64,000 nt of DNA, taken from Epiperipatus broadwayi. Taxonomy: Eukaryota > Onychophora > Udeonychophora > Euonychophora > Peripatidae. Shown in pieces: positions 1 through 12,430 of this stretch; positions within the stretch are counted from its first letter, which is position 1, and every line of letters begins with the position of its first letter. The notes beneath the pieces are model-generated. The model was not told the DNA's origin and did not search any database. It saw nothing but the letters and a program-made list of their open reading frames with translations. The stretch covers positions 2,516,445-2,580,444 of the forward strand of contig JAQFVV010006216.1 in NCBI GenBank assembly GCA_028023455.1, given 5' to 3'. The translations under genes were made by a program, and so were the position numbers.

Positions 1-820
1 TTTGGCTGGCGACTTTATTGTCTAATTTGCCGCAGGTGGAGATTTCATTTTTTTAATATCTCTAAAAGCGAAAATTAGAATTGTGTTTTTCTTTGTAAGT
101 TTAAAAGTCATCAGCAGGAAAATAAAATTTATCCTTTCTTAAATTACAGGTGAGCGATACTTTCGTTCTGCTAAAGTGTTTACAACTTTTAAGATTTTCA
201 TACTCATGTGCACTCTCCGATAGATTTATTTTTGTATTTATTACGTATGCTTTAAATTTATCAGAGCGTGTACTCAGAATTTGTTTGTAATTCATTTTCT
301 TTTCTTTAATTGCTGGGGCAGACGTAACTGTTTTTCTAATTATTTGCTTGTCTCCTATTGAGACCTTTTCGTATTAATTTTAGACTAATTTTCGCCAATC
401 GTTTGGCTGGGATTCACCAATTTTAATTGTTTTACTCCATTTCAAGCATATTTTTCGGTTGTTCTTGAGGTGGATCAATCACCGTTATTTTAAACGTAGT
501 AATAGGTGCAGCTCATACCGATATAAGGACATTCAAGGTCTGACCAAGTTTTAGATCTCGAACAGCTCATCGGCGCTGAATTCTTTGGTCTATTTCAGGG
601 GCATATGGTTTAAATATCTGAAAGTGAAAACCAATGTTTAGGTGAATCCTCTGCTGAATGAAATTTGCTTCCTCCCTTTTACATTTGTTTATTAGAAGAT
701 CAGTCAGTCTGTCATAGCTTTGCCTTTAGTATGTCTGGTACACGCCTGAGTTAACCCCCATCTCTTGTGTCATAAATTATTATATTTAATAATTTATTTT
801 CTCATAATAAAATTTATGAA
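1..820. other. Unassigned, less AT-rich stretch at window start
   Basis: This stretch is visibly less AT-rich than its surroundings. A 64-codon minus-strand frame at 101-295 continues upstream without an obvious stop for a short way, but I recognise no domain in it and no splice sites frame it. It may be the edge of a mobile element that continues outside the window. No function is assigned. Confidence 0.2.
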
Positions 821-825
821 ATATG

Positions 826-1042
826 TTTAAACTTAATTTGGTTGATGTTTGTCTTTGTGCTTTTGTCTCAATTGTCTAAACAATTTAAGATCTCTTGTTT
901 CTCCCTGGGTCTAGTCGGCGCAAACCATCATCATCATCTATTCTGATCACAGTAAACAAATTTTCCAGACACGTAGTGGTCTGGTGGCGCCCTCTGTTTC
1001 AGAATAGATTGAGTATCCGGTATAATATATATATATATATAG
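826..1042 (+). repeat. SINE-like interspersed repeat, copy 1
   Basis: About 210 bases that recur in diverged form at 36,478-36,690. The shared landmarks, in order, are a gttgatgtttgt-type start, the words tcaattgtct and aagatctctt, a gggtctag core, a tgatcacag block, and a ggtctggtgg/gcctagtgg block before an (AT)n tail. The ending ccggtataatatatat also appears at 27,057. A dispersed family with a simple AT tail is what a SINE would look like, and the gcctagtgg block resembles a tRNA A box. No intact RNA polymerase III promoter can be demonstrated. Confidence 0.45.
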
Positions 1043-3812
1043 TTAAATCTAAGCTAATATTACAAAATACATTAAATTGTCTAACAGAAAACGTGCTATA
1101 AAATAGTTCTGAGATATTGTGAATGAAAATATATTACAATTTATCATTCCTAATATAATGCAATCTACTATTTTCTGTGTAGCTACATCATACTCATTTA
1201 GAAAAATCTGTCCATTACTTCAACAAAATGCTAAAACATTATCATCATCTGACAAATAATGATAATTTATCAAATCTAAAAAGTCATAGCTAAATAACAG
1301 GCTTTTTCATTTATTAATTATGCTTCTCATCTATTATTCTAAAATTTATATTGAGTTTTACTTTCCCTTCTCTAACAACTTTCATAAGAAAGGTCATATC
1401 TTCTTTTTTATTATCTTCTTCTATTTACTGATAAATCTCTAATTGTATATGATAAAATGATTTTCTAGTTGGATATATAATTAGTGTTTAACTGATCATT
1501 TGTGGGGAAAAAATTAGCCCCTATCTCAATATTTTCTTCAGCATCAAAAATAGAAATAAAATAATTTATTTTTTCCCTCTTAAAAATAACAAGTCATCAT
1601 ATGATTTGAATGATTACTGTTTACCATGTGTGCAAACAATTGGTCCATGCAAATTCAAAATTTCTGAAAAACTGAATGGATTGGATGAAATAGTGACCAA
1701 TAGAACAAGATGAAAAAGTTACAATTGCAAAGATATCATTACTATTCTCCAATTTATATTACTTATATATAAACTATTTATATTATTCAATCAATTCTAA
1801 TATTCAAAATAACACAGAATAACCTGCACAATTAAAACATGTCATTCTATATCTTCATTTATAAAAGTAATAGGTATCTTATCATTTATTATTTTATGGA
1901 ATAATTGTTTGATTGATTTATCACTAATCATTTTATGCTAAATCTCCTTGAATTATATGAAATTGTATATGTTTATTAAAATTATTTTTTATTAATAAAT
2001 TCAGATGAGTAGCTTATCATTTTCACAATTCCTGTTGAAAGAGAATGACATTGATTACATGACCATAATAATAGATCTATGCATTTTAATACATAAGTCA
2101 CATGGTCATTATATTTTAATAAATAACTTATCCAACTCACACTGCATATTAAGATAACTATCCATCAATATGAAAACCTTTGCAGTATAGTTTATTAAGT
2201 TTATAAATGCATTTTGAAAAATATGGATAAAACAGTATGAACTAAACAATATTCTCATCAACATTATCAATACTACCAAACTGCATTAATTCATTAAAAA
2301 ATTTTAGTCTTTTCACTGTTATGTATTCAATTATAAAAAAATTTTAAAAGGCAGAATCATGACATACTTTTTTAAAAACTCATCTTGTATTTTATCAAAC
2401 TTCATAAATAATTTATCTATTGTATTTACACATTATTAGTAAATGATAACTTAATTTGTTTTCTTTTTTTGTTTAAAAATTTGCAATATACAATTAATGT
2501 AATCTTGATAAATATTATCAATGAGAAGATATGTCACATTAGAATCAAATTCTGAAAATTAAACATCACTGCCATATTCTTAAACATATTTATCAGTTTG
2601 GCAAATAAGAAAGATTGTATTTTGTTTTATTATTCATTTAAGAGATATTCAATTCTAGCATTGCACTATTGTTACTTCTATTGCTTTATCATTACATGTA
2701 TGGTTCTTTATGGTTTAATACAGTAGTAGAATGATGGATTCTGGAGCTTAAAATTCATAAATTGCAACCTTACTTCATTCAATTTAAGTGCTCAAACTTC
2801 CTACAATCTCCCAAGCAATCAACTATTTGATTATATATTTATATTCTAATCTATAAATGATCAATATCTTATGACTGATCAAAAACCAACACTTTGGGTA
2901 AGCGAAAATATGTAATCTTCCAAAGAGCAACTAAACTACCATAAAATAAAATGTGTCTGTAAACACAGGTCTAAATCAGTACAAAAACTCTAATATATTA
3001 AATAAAAAAATAAGTCCTTTCCTAAACTAAGTGTACAATAATTAATACATTATTTTACAAGGTGTGGATAGACCAATGGTTTATTAATAATTCTTAGTTA
3101 CATTCCACAAACAATAATAATAAATGATAATCTCAGGGTACTAAATATTAAATAATTTAGTGGTAAAGAATACTAGCTTTGTAGTGATAATCTAACATAA
3201 AAAATAATTTAAGTTCTTTTAACTAGTTAACAGAGATAATAGCAATGAGACATTTCTTTAATATCTTATCAATACTTTCTTCTTTTTTAACATGGTACAA
3301 ATTTATCTAAAGATTGATTCAAACATAATAATGGCTAAAAAAGATTAACTCTTATTTTGGTGCTTATGCCACTAGCTAAATAAAATCAAGTTTTTTCTAA
3401 AATTTAAAATAACTATCTAACAATAGCAAAGCTAAAGCGATGAAATAGGTGAAAGGGAATTTTGTTGTACCAAATGCAAAACTAAGTACTCTAACAACAA
3501 GGATATCAATAAAGTAATTTTATATAAATTTAATTGCATACATAATAGATTGCATGAATTGTATCAATGTGACAATTTCAAAATATTATGTATTCTTATA
3601 TGGACTTCAAACATTTTCACTATTTAAATGGATTTCCTGATATATATGGACACAGAAACGTAATTAAAGAATAAAATCAATATTTATTACAAAGACTATA
3701 TATATTCTTTTTAGTTTACAATTTGATAAAAAGAAATATCTAACTTATTATTTAAAAAAAAAATTAAAGAAAACTTTACATCAATTAATGCATAAATTAA
3801 ATATATATATAA
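1043..3812. other. AT-rich non-coding DNA, no gene seen
   Basis: Nothing codes for a recognisable protein here. Two places (about 2,705-2,765 and 3,155-3,215) contain words of the ggtttaatacagtagtag or tttagtggtaaag type. These resemble decayed tRNA-derived SINE heads, but they are too degraded to annotate separately. Confidence 0.4.
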
Positions 3813-3988
3813 TTAAGAGCTGCTAATAGCTCTAAACAAGCTTTTTTTAATTTTGTTTTTTTTTTATTATGATAAATGCTTCTACAAAAGAAGGCATTCA
3901 AATCATCTTTATCTTAGAAGCATTTATCATAATAATAAAAAATTAACAAAAAAAAAGCTTGTTTAGAGCTCATTAGCAATGCTCTTAA
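3813..3988. mobile_element. Foldback MITE, 176 bp
   Basis: The two halves are near-perfect inverted complements. The left end starts ttaagagctgctaat and runs through ctctaaacaagctttttt. The right end is its reverse complement, finishing in attagcaatgctcttaa. The arms extend inward through a T-rich or A-rich tract to a shared ataaatgcttct block, leaving a loop of about 35 bases near 3,890-3,925. Both outer ends are TTAA, which could be part of the repeat or a target-site duplication. No coding capacity is present. The superfamily is not determined. Confidence 0.7.
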
Positions 3989-4802
3989 TGTTACATATTG
4001 GTAAATGCAAGCTATATGTAAGTCATGTGACATCTGACTTTTTATTATAGATATATGATATATTTAGATTACACAAATAAATAAATAAAAACTTCCTACA
4101 GTTTGAATTTAATATTCAGTTATAAATACGAAGCACAATCAGTGCATCTGGATGGATCAATAACATAGCTGTGGCTAGTAATATAATAAAGTATATCTAC
4201 ATTGAAATCAGTATACAATTTCTAATATATAATTAATAATTTAAACAATATATAATATAAACAAGCATGATGCATTAGTCTTATGTAACAAAAGGTTCAT
4301 GGAATAGGGAGTAGAAACTCAATACTTTACCCAACATGCAATCCTTTGAAAATATATAATAAAGAATAGAGGATATAATCACAAAAAAACTTTTTACAAT
4401 ATCCAAATTGAAATACATAAATATTTACAGACAATGATAGTGAGAAAGGCAAGACTACAGTAAAGTGAGCAAAACAATACTGGCTTCATGCTTCACATAT
4501 ACAAGGGTCTTGTTAGTATCTACTGCTAATATAAGGAAAAGTCTAGCAAATAATATCTAAGCTAAGTAAGAAACCATCAATATAATTGCCATAATAAATA
4601 CATGGTTAAAAGCAGAAATACTAATAATGAAAAGAAAGGCATTTGGATAATAATTAGATAACAAACCTTAAACCACATCTATTAATATTTATAATGCATA
4701 TAGCAAAAATATAATCAAAAAACCAATACAAATGTATATATGAGATAAACAAGTAGTTAATTTTAAAGTTATAATAATAATGACGATGACAAATTGAATT
4801 GA

Positions 4803-5115
<313 letters not shown>

Positions 5116-6107
5116 CACCGACTCAATGCAAAATACACAATATATAAATAGTGAAACTATCCTTATAGATGTTTTAAAAATACATATACTCCTTGCAGCA
5201 ATCTTCCAGAATACAATGACATGAATAAAACCATTTACATACCACATTTAAATACATGATTATACATGTTAATATACCCAAAAAATGAGTTTAACAAGTA
5301 TTGGAAATACATAATATTTAAAACATCCTAATAATAACATTATATATATATATATATTTTTTTTTTTTAAGTGGTTTCTTCTTTCCTTTTTCTCTGGAGT
5401 GAAAATAATTTTCACACAATTGCAAGTCTAATTACTTTGATGATTGTATATCTTGTTTCACTTAATAAAGAGCACATTTCAAGAATGATTCCAATAATAA
5501 TATATATCTTTACTAAGAGATTAGAGATTTTTCCATAATAATGAATTTATATTAGCTAAAATAATAATCATGATGACGATTCCTTTCAAATATTTTATCA
5601 TCATGTTGACTTTATAATGGAAGGAACCTTTTGTCAGCATGTTATAACTTCACAAAGATTAAAGTAATTGATTAAGTTAAACAAACAATTTGCATATGCT
5701 CTGTAATAAAAAAGTATATATCAAAGTCACATGCAAATAAAACAAATTATATATTTTATATAGGCAGACTACAATAAATACAGTATAAATTATGTATATT
5801 TGGTAGATTGTAAATATATGTATATCACAGTGATGATGCAAAGAAAACAAGCACATCATAAACCAATATGCATATCCAAAATACAAACATCAAATTAAAT
5901 AAAATATAATAAATATAAATCCATAATTATACTTTATGACAATCTATAAACATCATAAACATAGGTTAATCATGTAAAATCAACACAGTTCATGGCAAAA
6001 TGATATGATAAATCACTAATTTCAAAGAAAATATTATAAGATTTAGAAAAATTAACAAACTTCTTAAGAATATAAGACACAGAAAACCTTGGAATTTATT
6101 ATCAAAG
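5116..6107. other. AT-rich non-coding DNA with short (AT)n runs
   Basis: No gene is recognised. If the promoter and first exon at 6.1-6.36 kb are real, this is the beginning of that gene's first intron. One acceptor-like site with the correct phase is visible near 5,393 on the minus strand, but no convincing exon follows it. Confidence 0.35.
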
Positions 6108-6113
6108 CCTCAC

Positions 6114-6162
6114 CTTCTGTCTCCACAGAGAATTTGACTTTCTTTCCTCTATCTGTAGACAT
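6114..6162 (-). CDS. Putative first coding exon of an unidentified gene
   Basis: On the minus strand an ATG at 6,162-6,160 opens a 49-nt frame that encodes MSTDRGKKVKFSVETE plus one base. It runs into a good splice donor (GAAG, then GTGAGG at 6,113-6,108), giving a phase 1 intron. The residues are charged and varied, unlike the K/N/I/F-rich translations of the surrounding AT-rich DNA. A TATA box and initiator lie upstream. I do not recognise the protein, and I could not find a following exon between 1 and 6,100. It could be a chance ATG beside a chance donor. Confidence 0.35.
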
Positions 6163-6328
6163 TCAAAATAAAATAGCATAACTTGAAAATTAATTGCTTG
6201 GATAAAGCTTGCTTCTAGCAGCACATATGGCTTTGTTCTCCAAAACAATTAAAACTTAATTAACTTGGTTGAAGAATTGAGCAACAAAATACTATGACCA
6301 ATTGACAGTGATGATGAAGTGAATGAAG

Positions 6329-6362
6329 TGACCATTATGTTTTCAAAATTCCCTCTTTTATA
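6329..6362 (-). promoter_or_regulatory. Putative core promoter: TATA box and initiator
   Basis: TATAAAAG occupies 6,362-6,355 on the minus strand, followed by GGG. An initiator-like TCACTT places +1 at about 6,329, 33 bases from the first T of the TATA box. This would give a 5' leader of about 167 bases before the ATG at 6,162. The spacing fits an RNA polymerase II core promoter, but TATA-like words are common in AT-rich DNA, so the evidence is moderate. Confidence 0.4.
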
Positions 6363-6933
6363 CTCATTTAGAGTATTGTGTGATTCCAATCAATGCAATT
6401 AACAGAAGGGGGTCATTACAATTGATAGAAATTTAAGAACATTTGCACCAAAAATGATTTACATATAATTTAAATAATTATACAAAAAATGGTTTTAAGT
6501 ATTTTTTATAAAATATATATATATATATATTTCTTTTTTAATATATATATAATTATTTGTTAATAAAAAATTATCTAACTTCAAACATTAATAAAAAAAC
6601 ATAAAGAGAAAAAAATATAACTCTTTTCAACAATTAGTTGGATATATAGCAACTTTGGTATTGACATATACTTAAATGAATAAAAAAAATATAATTATAC
6701 AGTATTAAATATGTAAAATAGAACATCAAGTTACTTAATTAAGTTAATAAAGATAATACCAGTTAATCTTTTAGAATTACAAAAAAAAAAATTTTAGTTA
6801 CTAGATTCTACTTATATTTATTTTCTGTGCAAAATACATGTCACAATATATATATATATACATTCTAGATTCCTATGTATAAATTATGAATTTATAATAT
6901 TTCTGGAAGCTTTGATGTAGTAAAAACATAAAG
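6363..6933. other. AT-rich intergenic DNA, no feature seen
   Basis: Contains short (AT)n runs near 6,511-6,552 and 6,845-6,862 only. It would be upstream sequence of the putative minus-strand promoter at 6.33-6.36 kb. Confidence 0.4.
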
Positions 6934-6946
6934 AACAAATACTTTC

Positions 6947-7187
6947 ACATGATCACTATCTCATGCTAGCACATAACTGTTAGTAAACAGGCAAAAACTC
7001 TCCATATAGTAGTGCGACCTTGTGCTAACCAGAGTAATCAATGGATGCCAGAAGGCTTGTGCATAAAATCCTTATCTAGTTCCTACTCATCCAATATCCC
7101 CAGACTAGTTTCTGGCTTGTGGCCATTATCAGTGAGGAGCCTTGGATCTGAGAGCACTGCACCTAGATCTTAAGATGCCTATTTATT
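6947..7187 (-). mobile_element. Hammerhead-repeat element, truncated single insertion
   Basis: A 241-bp copy of the hammerhead-bearing repeat family, ribozyme on the minus strand. It is flanked by an exact 13-bp direct repeat, aacaaatactttc, at 6,934-6,946 and 7,188-7,200. That marks it as an independent insertion and not as the 3' end of the neighbouring Penelope-like remnant. It starts with the family's acatgatcacta-type end, passes through the conserved block about the aggcttgtgcataaaat words, and stops a few bases past the ctagatctta block, so roughly half of a full unit is missing. Confidence 0.85.
7089..7147 (-). ncRNA. Hammerhead-like ribozyme remnant, core mutated
   Basis: On the minus strand the two-part stem I (ATCCAA with TTGGAT, CCTCA with TGGGG), stem II and the GAAAC-TA-GTC segment are all retained. 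The core heptamer reads CTGATAA in place of CTGATGA. The changed base corresponds to G8, a catalytic residue of the hammerhead, so cleavage is not expected. Confidence 0.55.
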
Positions 7188-7289
7188 AACAAATACTTTC
7201 CTTAGAACTTATTCTTTCTCAAATCATAAGAGTGTATGTGGTGAGATTTAAATTCGTTATTTTTTTTCATTTCTTATAGTTTTAAAAAA

Positions 7290-8060
7290 AAAAATTTATA
7301 CTCCAATAGCTTTTTCCAAATATTGTTAATTTTTTTTTAATTCACATTTTTCATTTATGCTCTTAGGCCTTTTAAAAATCTCTATAGCTTCCCTTAGCAT
7401 TCTCTAATTGTATTGTTCAATTTTTGTCAGAATGTATTTTATTAAAATTGATGTCTTGATTAGTTAATTCAATGTGTGAAGAAATGGTTGAAGAATTAGA
7501 TTTTTCTCTAACTTTCAAAATGTGTTCTTCCTTTCTTACATTTATTCTATGATTGGTCTATCCAATGTATGAATGTAAACAAACTCCACATGGAATTTCA
7601 TATACACCATGAGACTTCAAATGAATTTTATCATTAGGGCATGGAAATACTCCATTATTTTTTTTTAAATGTAAGGGCATGGAAATACTCCATTAATTTT
7701 TTTAAATGTAAGGGCATGGAAATACTTCATTAGTTTTTTAAAATGTAGTATAAACTATGTGGATATTTGTTTTCTTTAAAACATGTATATCCCTTTATAT
7801 ATGGCAGAACAGTCTTAATTTTTGAAGTACCAAAATCTTTTTTCTTATTATATAAAAAAGTCCTATTAATAATCCTGTGATCAAAACCATTATGAAGAAG
7901 CTTCTTTTTTTTCATAGCATAGATATTTTGGTGAAAATGGTTATCATAAAGACAGTCTCTCAGTTTCTTTGCCACTAAAAATGAGAAGAAAAATGTAGAT
8001 ATCTCATCTCCCAATGAGTGTTGGCTTTCTATATCAGAAAGAGGCTCTGAGAAAAGTACT
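7290..8060 (-). mobile_element. Penelope-like element remnant: RT end and GIY-YIG domain
   Basis: Read on the minus strand, a 95-codon frame (8,014-7,730) ends with TVLPYIKG. This resembles the C-terminal end of the reverse transcriptase in Penelope-like elements. After a few disruptions it is followed by a GIY-YIG nuclease start, GVYEIPCGVCLHSYIG, then a stop and TNHRINVRKEEH (about 7,632-7,520). A typical C-terminal segment with KRPKSINEK-like words (about 7,370) follows. Frameshifts and stops make it a dead copy; the N-terminal and palm parts of the RT are missing. The family encodes an RT fused to a GIY-YIG endonuclease used for integration. Confidence 0.75.
7637..7746 (+). repeat. Triplicated 37-bp tandem repeat inside the Penelope remnant
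   Basis: The phrase gggcatggaaatactccatta followed by a T-run and aaatgtaa occurs three times in a row, starting near 7,637, 7,674 and 7,713. It interrupts the reading frame between the RT end and the GIY-YIG domain, so it arose after or with the death of the copy. Confidence 0.85.
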
Positions 8061-8119
8061 TGTTATTGTATTGAAATGCAGCTATTTAACTATTATATTT
8101 TTACTACAAGGAAGCTCCT

Positions 8120-8170
8120 GGATAATTATGTGTAGCTTAACGTATAAATAATATACTTGTATTTAAATAT
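8120..8170 (+). repeat. Direct repeat of 8,575-8,625
   Basis: About 50 bases containing tagctta, then ataatatacttgtatttaaatatta, recur at 8,575-8,625 about 455 bases away. The spacing is close to a hammerhead-repeat unit, but the sequence between is different. The pair may be the ends of a decayed element or a local duplication. Confidence 0.6.
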
Positions 8171-8519
8171 TACATATTCAACCTATATTCTAACCACCTC
8201 TCTTCTGTGTAATTAAATGGGCCTAAGATCCTGCACATGAGGGGTCAATGGGTATGACAACAAAATTGGATAATAAGAGCTTTGAACATGACATCATCAG
8301 ATTTTCAATGATATGAATGGCTAAAGAGTTGGAGAATAGAGCATATTGAAGTCTGTCCATTAAAGATTCACTATGTTAATATAAACAAAGCACAGATAAT
8401 ATATGTGTGTGAGAGGTGATGATTTGGAACAACTTGTGAGTGCTGGTCCAGCATGAAATATATATATTGCAGATTATTTATCTTTTTCACATGTATGTGG
8501 TTGTGTGTACTGTTTGTGT

Positions 8520-8572
8520 AGGATGGAATGAATGACTGAGAAAACTTGAAAGTCTGGGTTCAAATCCCCTCT
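8520..8572 (+). repeat. tRNA-like SINE fragment
   Basis: A B-box-like word GGTTCAAATCC sits at about 8,557-8,567, preceded by agtct, about 45 bases after an imperfect A-box-like region. It is followed by AT-rich sequence. This is consistent with the head of a decayed tRNA-derived SINE. A functional tRNA is not supported, because no cloverleaf is visible. Confidence 0.35.
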
Positions 8573-8629
8573 AATTATATCTAGCTTAAAAGTATATATA
8601 ATATACTTGTATTTAAATATTATATATAT

Positions 8630-11600
8630 ATATATTACATTTGTGACAATTTTTTTCTGCCTTGTAGAATCCATTGTTGCTGTTAATAAAGTGTCATTGA
8701 TTTCTTTTTTAGTTTAATTCAATTATGAAACTTTCCTAATGTTTATCTAAAATATTCATTTTAATTCTTCAATTTTGTGGTTTATAATGATTACATAATA
8801 TTTCTTTTAATTTTGACTGTTTCTTTCATTTAAAATTTGTTTTATTAAAATTGAAATTTCAGCTGTTTTATTTTGCAATATTTTCTTGTTTATCACTTTC
8901 AATGTATTTACCACCAAAAATTACCCTTGTAATTTTTTATTTAGTAAAAAATTTTAATGAATCCATATTATCATAAAATTATTTCAAAAAGATATTTAAC
9001 TAGTTTAAATGAAAACTGGAAAAATATTATACATGACAAATCCATCAATAGTGAAGACCACATCATATTATTATCATATTTTATATCTTTACACCTTCTG
9101 CATTGATACTCTCATGTAATCAATCAAGATAAAGTTTGAACTATTATCCTCTAGCTGAGAATAGTTACATACCAATTTACTAATCATTACTAAATGGCTA
9201 ATTATATTGGTATCCATCATCTACATGAAAAATAATCCTTACCCTATCTATGGTTTAGAAAAAATTTTAAGGTTCATCTGTTCTAATCACCATACTACAA
9301 AGCCCTTCAAAAATGCATATCAGTTATCAGTGCATATAGTTCATTTTTCTTAAATAATTATAATGGTGTGCAGATATTATTGTAATTTAAAATTAAAGAA
9401 ATGAACTTATACAATGATCAACAAGACAAATGATATTTGTAACAAATTTAGGATAAATATAAGTTTACCTAAAATAATGTAAGTGGTAAAGATAAAAATT
9501 AAATAGATATAATGGTTTTAATATTTAGTAAATTTGAAGAGCAATAATAAAAAGTGAAAAAGAAAAGAAGAATTGTATAATTAAATATGCTTTTAAATTC
9601 TAAAATCAGAATATTTTTCAAGCAGATAATTTGAAGCAAGTTTGTTTAAAGTGCATCTGCATAAGGAATAAAAGTAGCAAAACAAATTTTAGAATGTAGA
9701 TTTAAAAACAAAAAAGGCAAAAATTATTTGGAATTATATTTGTGAGAATGACATTATCACTAGATGATAGTGCCATAACATCACATTTTCATAGTAATTT
9801 TTGGCTTTTGCCTTTATCAATAAGTGACTTTTGATTATTTTATACTATTCAAATTAATAGTTTGAATTTGAAAAAACCCTAATGTTGGAAATCCAAACCA
9901 ATGCATTTGCATGGTTATTCAGATGTGAAGTAAATCAATAATTATATATTTTAATGACCTTAGTTTTATGTTAGCTATAGAAAATGTAGATATTATAGCA
10001 TTACCATATTATTCAATCTTACAGTAGATGACTAGAGTAGAGAAGGAGAGATGATTTTGGAAGTATTAAAATTTAAAAAATAGTTAAACATGGATATTGA
10101 AAATGAAGCAATAGATAAAAAGATGTTGAAAAGTTATCTAGAATAATTTGCAGAGTATGCACAAATGCAGAAAGTCAATTATGTAAATTAAATAAAAATC
10201 AAAAAAGAATAACTAAATATTACTATTTTTATGACAAAAACTTTTTTTAAAAAAATCACTATATAGTAATAATTAAAACAAAAATTATTAAAAATAATAA
10301 TCAAATAATTAGTTCGTTAAAAGTTCATGTGAAATTTAAAAAACAGAAAAGACATATTATTTTAATCTTCAACTCTCAAATACATTATTCTATCACTGTA
10401 AAAGGCAATAAATTATTAGCAATAATTTAATGTGAAAATATGAGAACATCATTGAAAGAAATAATAATTGTATGATCAATTGCCAAGTGATGTTTAAGCA
10501 TAAAATTGGACAATTGATGAAAACAGTTTCACTCAATTCATCAAGGTGAATTGATTTTTAACTTTCCTTCCCTGAGAATTAAACTCTCAGTAGTGGGTTA
10601 AACTGCATAAGAAAAAAAATGATATTGAGAATAAAAAGAAAATAATTTTTGTAAAATAATAATAATTATGAATAACTTCTGAAATTAATATTTCTTTTTT
10701 TAATTATTCAATTTAATGTTGAAAAAAGTTCAGGATAATGGAAGAATTATAAAAGAAAAAGATTTTAAACTGTTAGTATTTTTGTTTATTATTATTTCAT
10801 ATATTTTATTTGGAATAAATTTACTTATCTCATGAGTATTTTAAGGTTTAACTTTTTAAAAAAATTTTAAATCAAAGATTAACATTTGAACTTTTCTGCA
10901 CACTTTTTTTCTTATCTGCTTAATAATTTATGAATTAACTGCATCATATTTCTAACAAGTGATTAAAAATGACATTTTTCAAAATTAATTATGTTATCAA
11001 CAATATACAAAAAAAAAAATTATTAAATTACTGAAAATATAAACTTACATACTTTTTGTTTAAAAATCAAAATAGTAAAAATTAAAAACCTGATATAAAG
11101 AAATGTTTTTAAATTTCTGTATAACCTTCCCAAATCACGTGTCTTAGTTTTCTATCTTTTTTTTTAAATATGAAATTAAATATTCATGAAAGTGATTAAA
11201 TAATCAAATGTTGTTTTTTATAGTAAATAGAGAAAGTTTATCTTGTGACAAAAATTCCATATTAATTTATAAGAATTAAAACTTTCAAGAAATTTAATAT
11301 CTTCTTTGCATTTAGTAGTAACAAAATTAAAAAATACAATGTTCACTTCTTTGTACTATAAATTAAATTAATGACAATTAAATTAATGACAATTATTTTG
11401 CCATAAAATAACGCAAATAAAAATAATAGAAAAAAATAACAATAATTGGAATAAAACTTTTAAATGAGAATAAAATCATCATAAAAAATAATTACAATAA
11501 AAACTGGTAGCAAAAAAAAAAAAAAAAAACAATACTGCAGTAACAAACAAAAGATAGTATCATATATGATCAAAAATCTGATTTAGAATATAAATATTTA

Positions 11601-12430
11601 TGGTATTCTAAATATAATCACATCAGAATAATGCACAGCTAAAACTAAGAATAACATAAATCATAAAACAATAAAATGACAGCATAAAGTAATTATCAGA
11701 TTATCACATGACCTAAACGAATTTTTTTAAAAAAAAATAATGAACAGCAACATCAAAACTGACAATGATTTTATTCCATGATGTTTCTATTGAACCATTT
11801 GCTTGAAAATCACTACTTTTTTTAAAATAAAAAAAAAAAATCTATTAAGAAGAAGAAGAGATCATAAAAAGATTTAGATGCAACAAAAAAACTAGATAGA
11901 AAATATATATATATATAAAATATTCAATAAAAACTAAAGTTTCGGATTTTATAAAAAGACTGAAAAATTCTCACATTTAAAATAGCTCTAAGACAAGAAC
12001 AAAAAGCACATACTTAATCTACCAGATAGTAAAGCTTCATTTCTAATAATCTCTTCTTTTTTAAAAAATTAATTTTTTCAACATTAATTTTTTTTAATCT
12101 ATCAATCCTTATTCCAATTTTCTTTACATCTAAAAAAAAAAACCTTTTTCAGAAAAATATATACATAAATATTGATTAAGTACAACACTTATAAAAATGG
12201 TTACTTCTAACTAAAATTATAAATTATTATATCATTATCAGCAGTTTATTCCAAGTCAGAAGTAAAAAATAATAATGTTAGCAAAACATAAAAAAACAGT
12301 AAAGATTATTTTTATGATCAATATACAAATCATTGTGTGAACCACAAATATGTTCACATATCTAATGCTTATCCTTGAATCTGTTTATAAGCATCTGTTA
12401 ATATATATATATATGCAGCTAACTTTAATT
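8630..12430. other. AT-rich non-coding DNA, no gene seen
   Basis: Homopolymer-rich DNA without a recognisable coding exon. A phrase of the type ttttggcttttgccttatcaataag near 9,800 recurs near 46,355, which shows at least one further dispersed repeat family that I cannot classify. Confidence 0.4.

Noticed and set aside
8557-8567. tRNA gene suggested by a B-box-like word (also near 21,600 and 52,470)
   Set aside because: No acceptor stem or cloverleaf can be drawn; these are better explained as decayed SINE heads.
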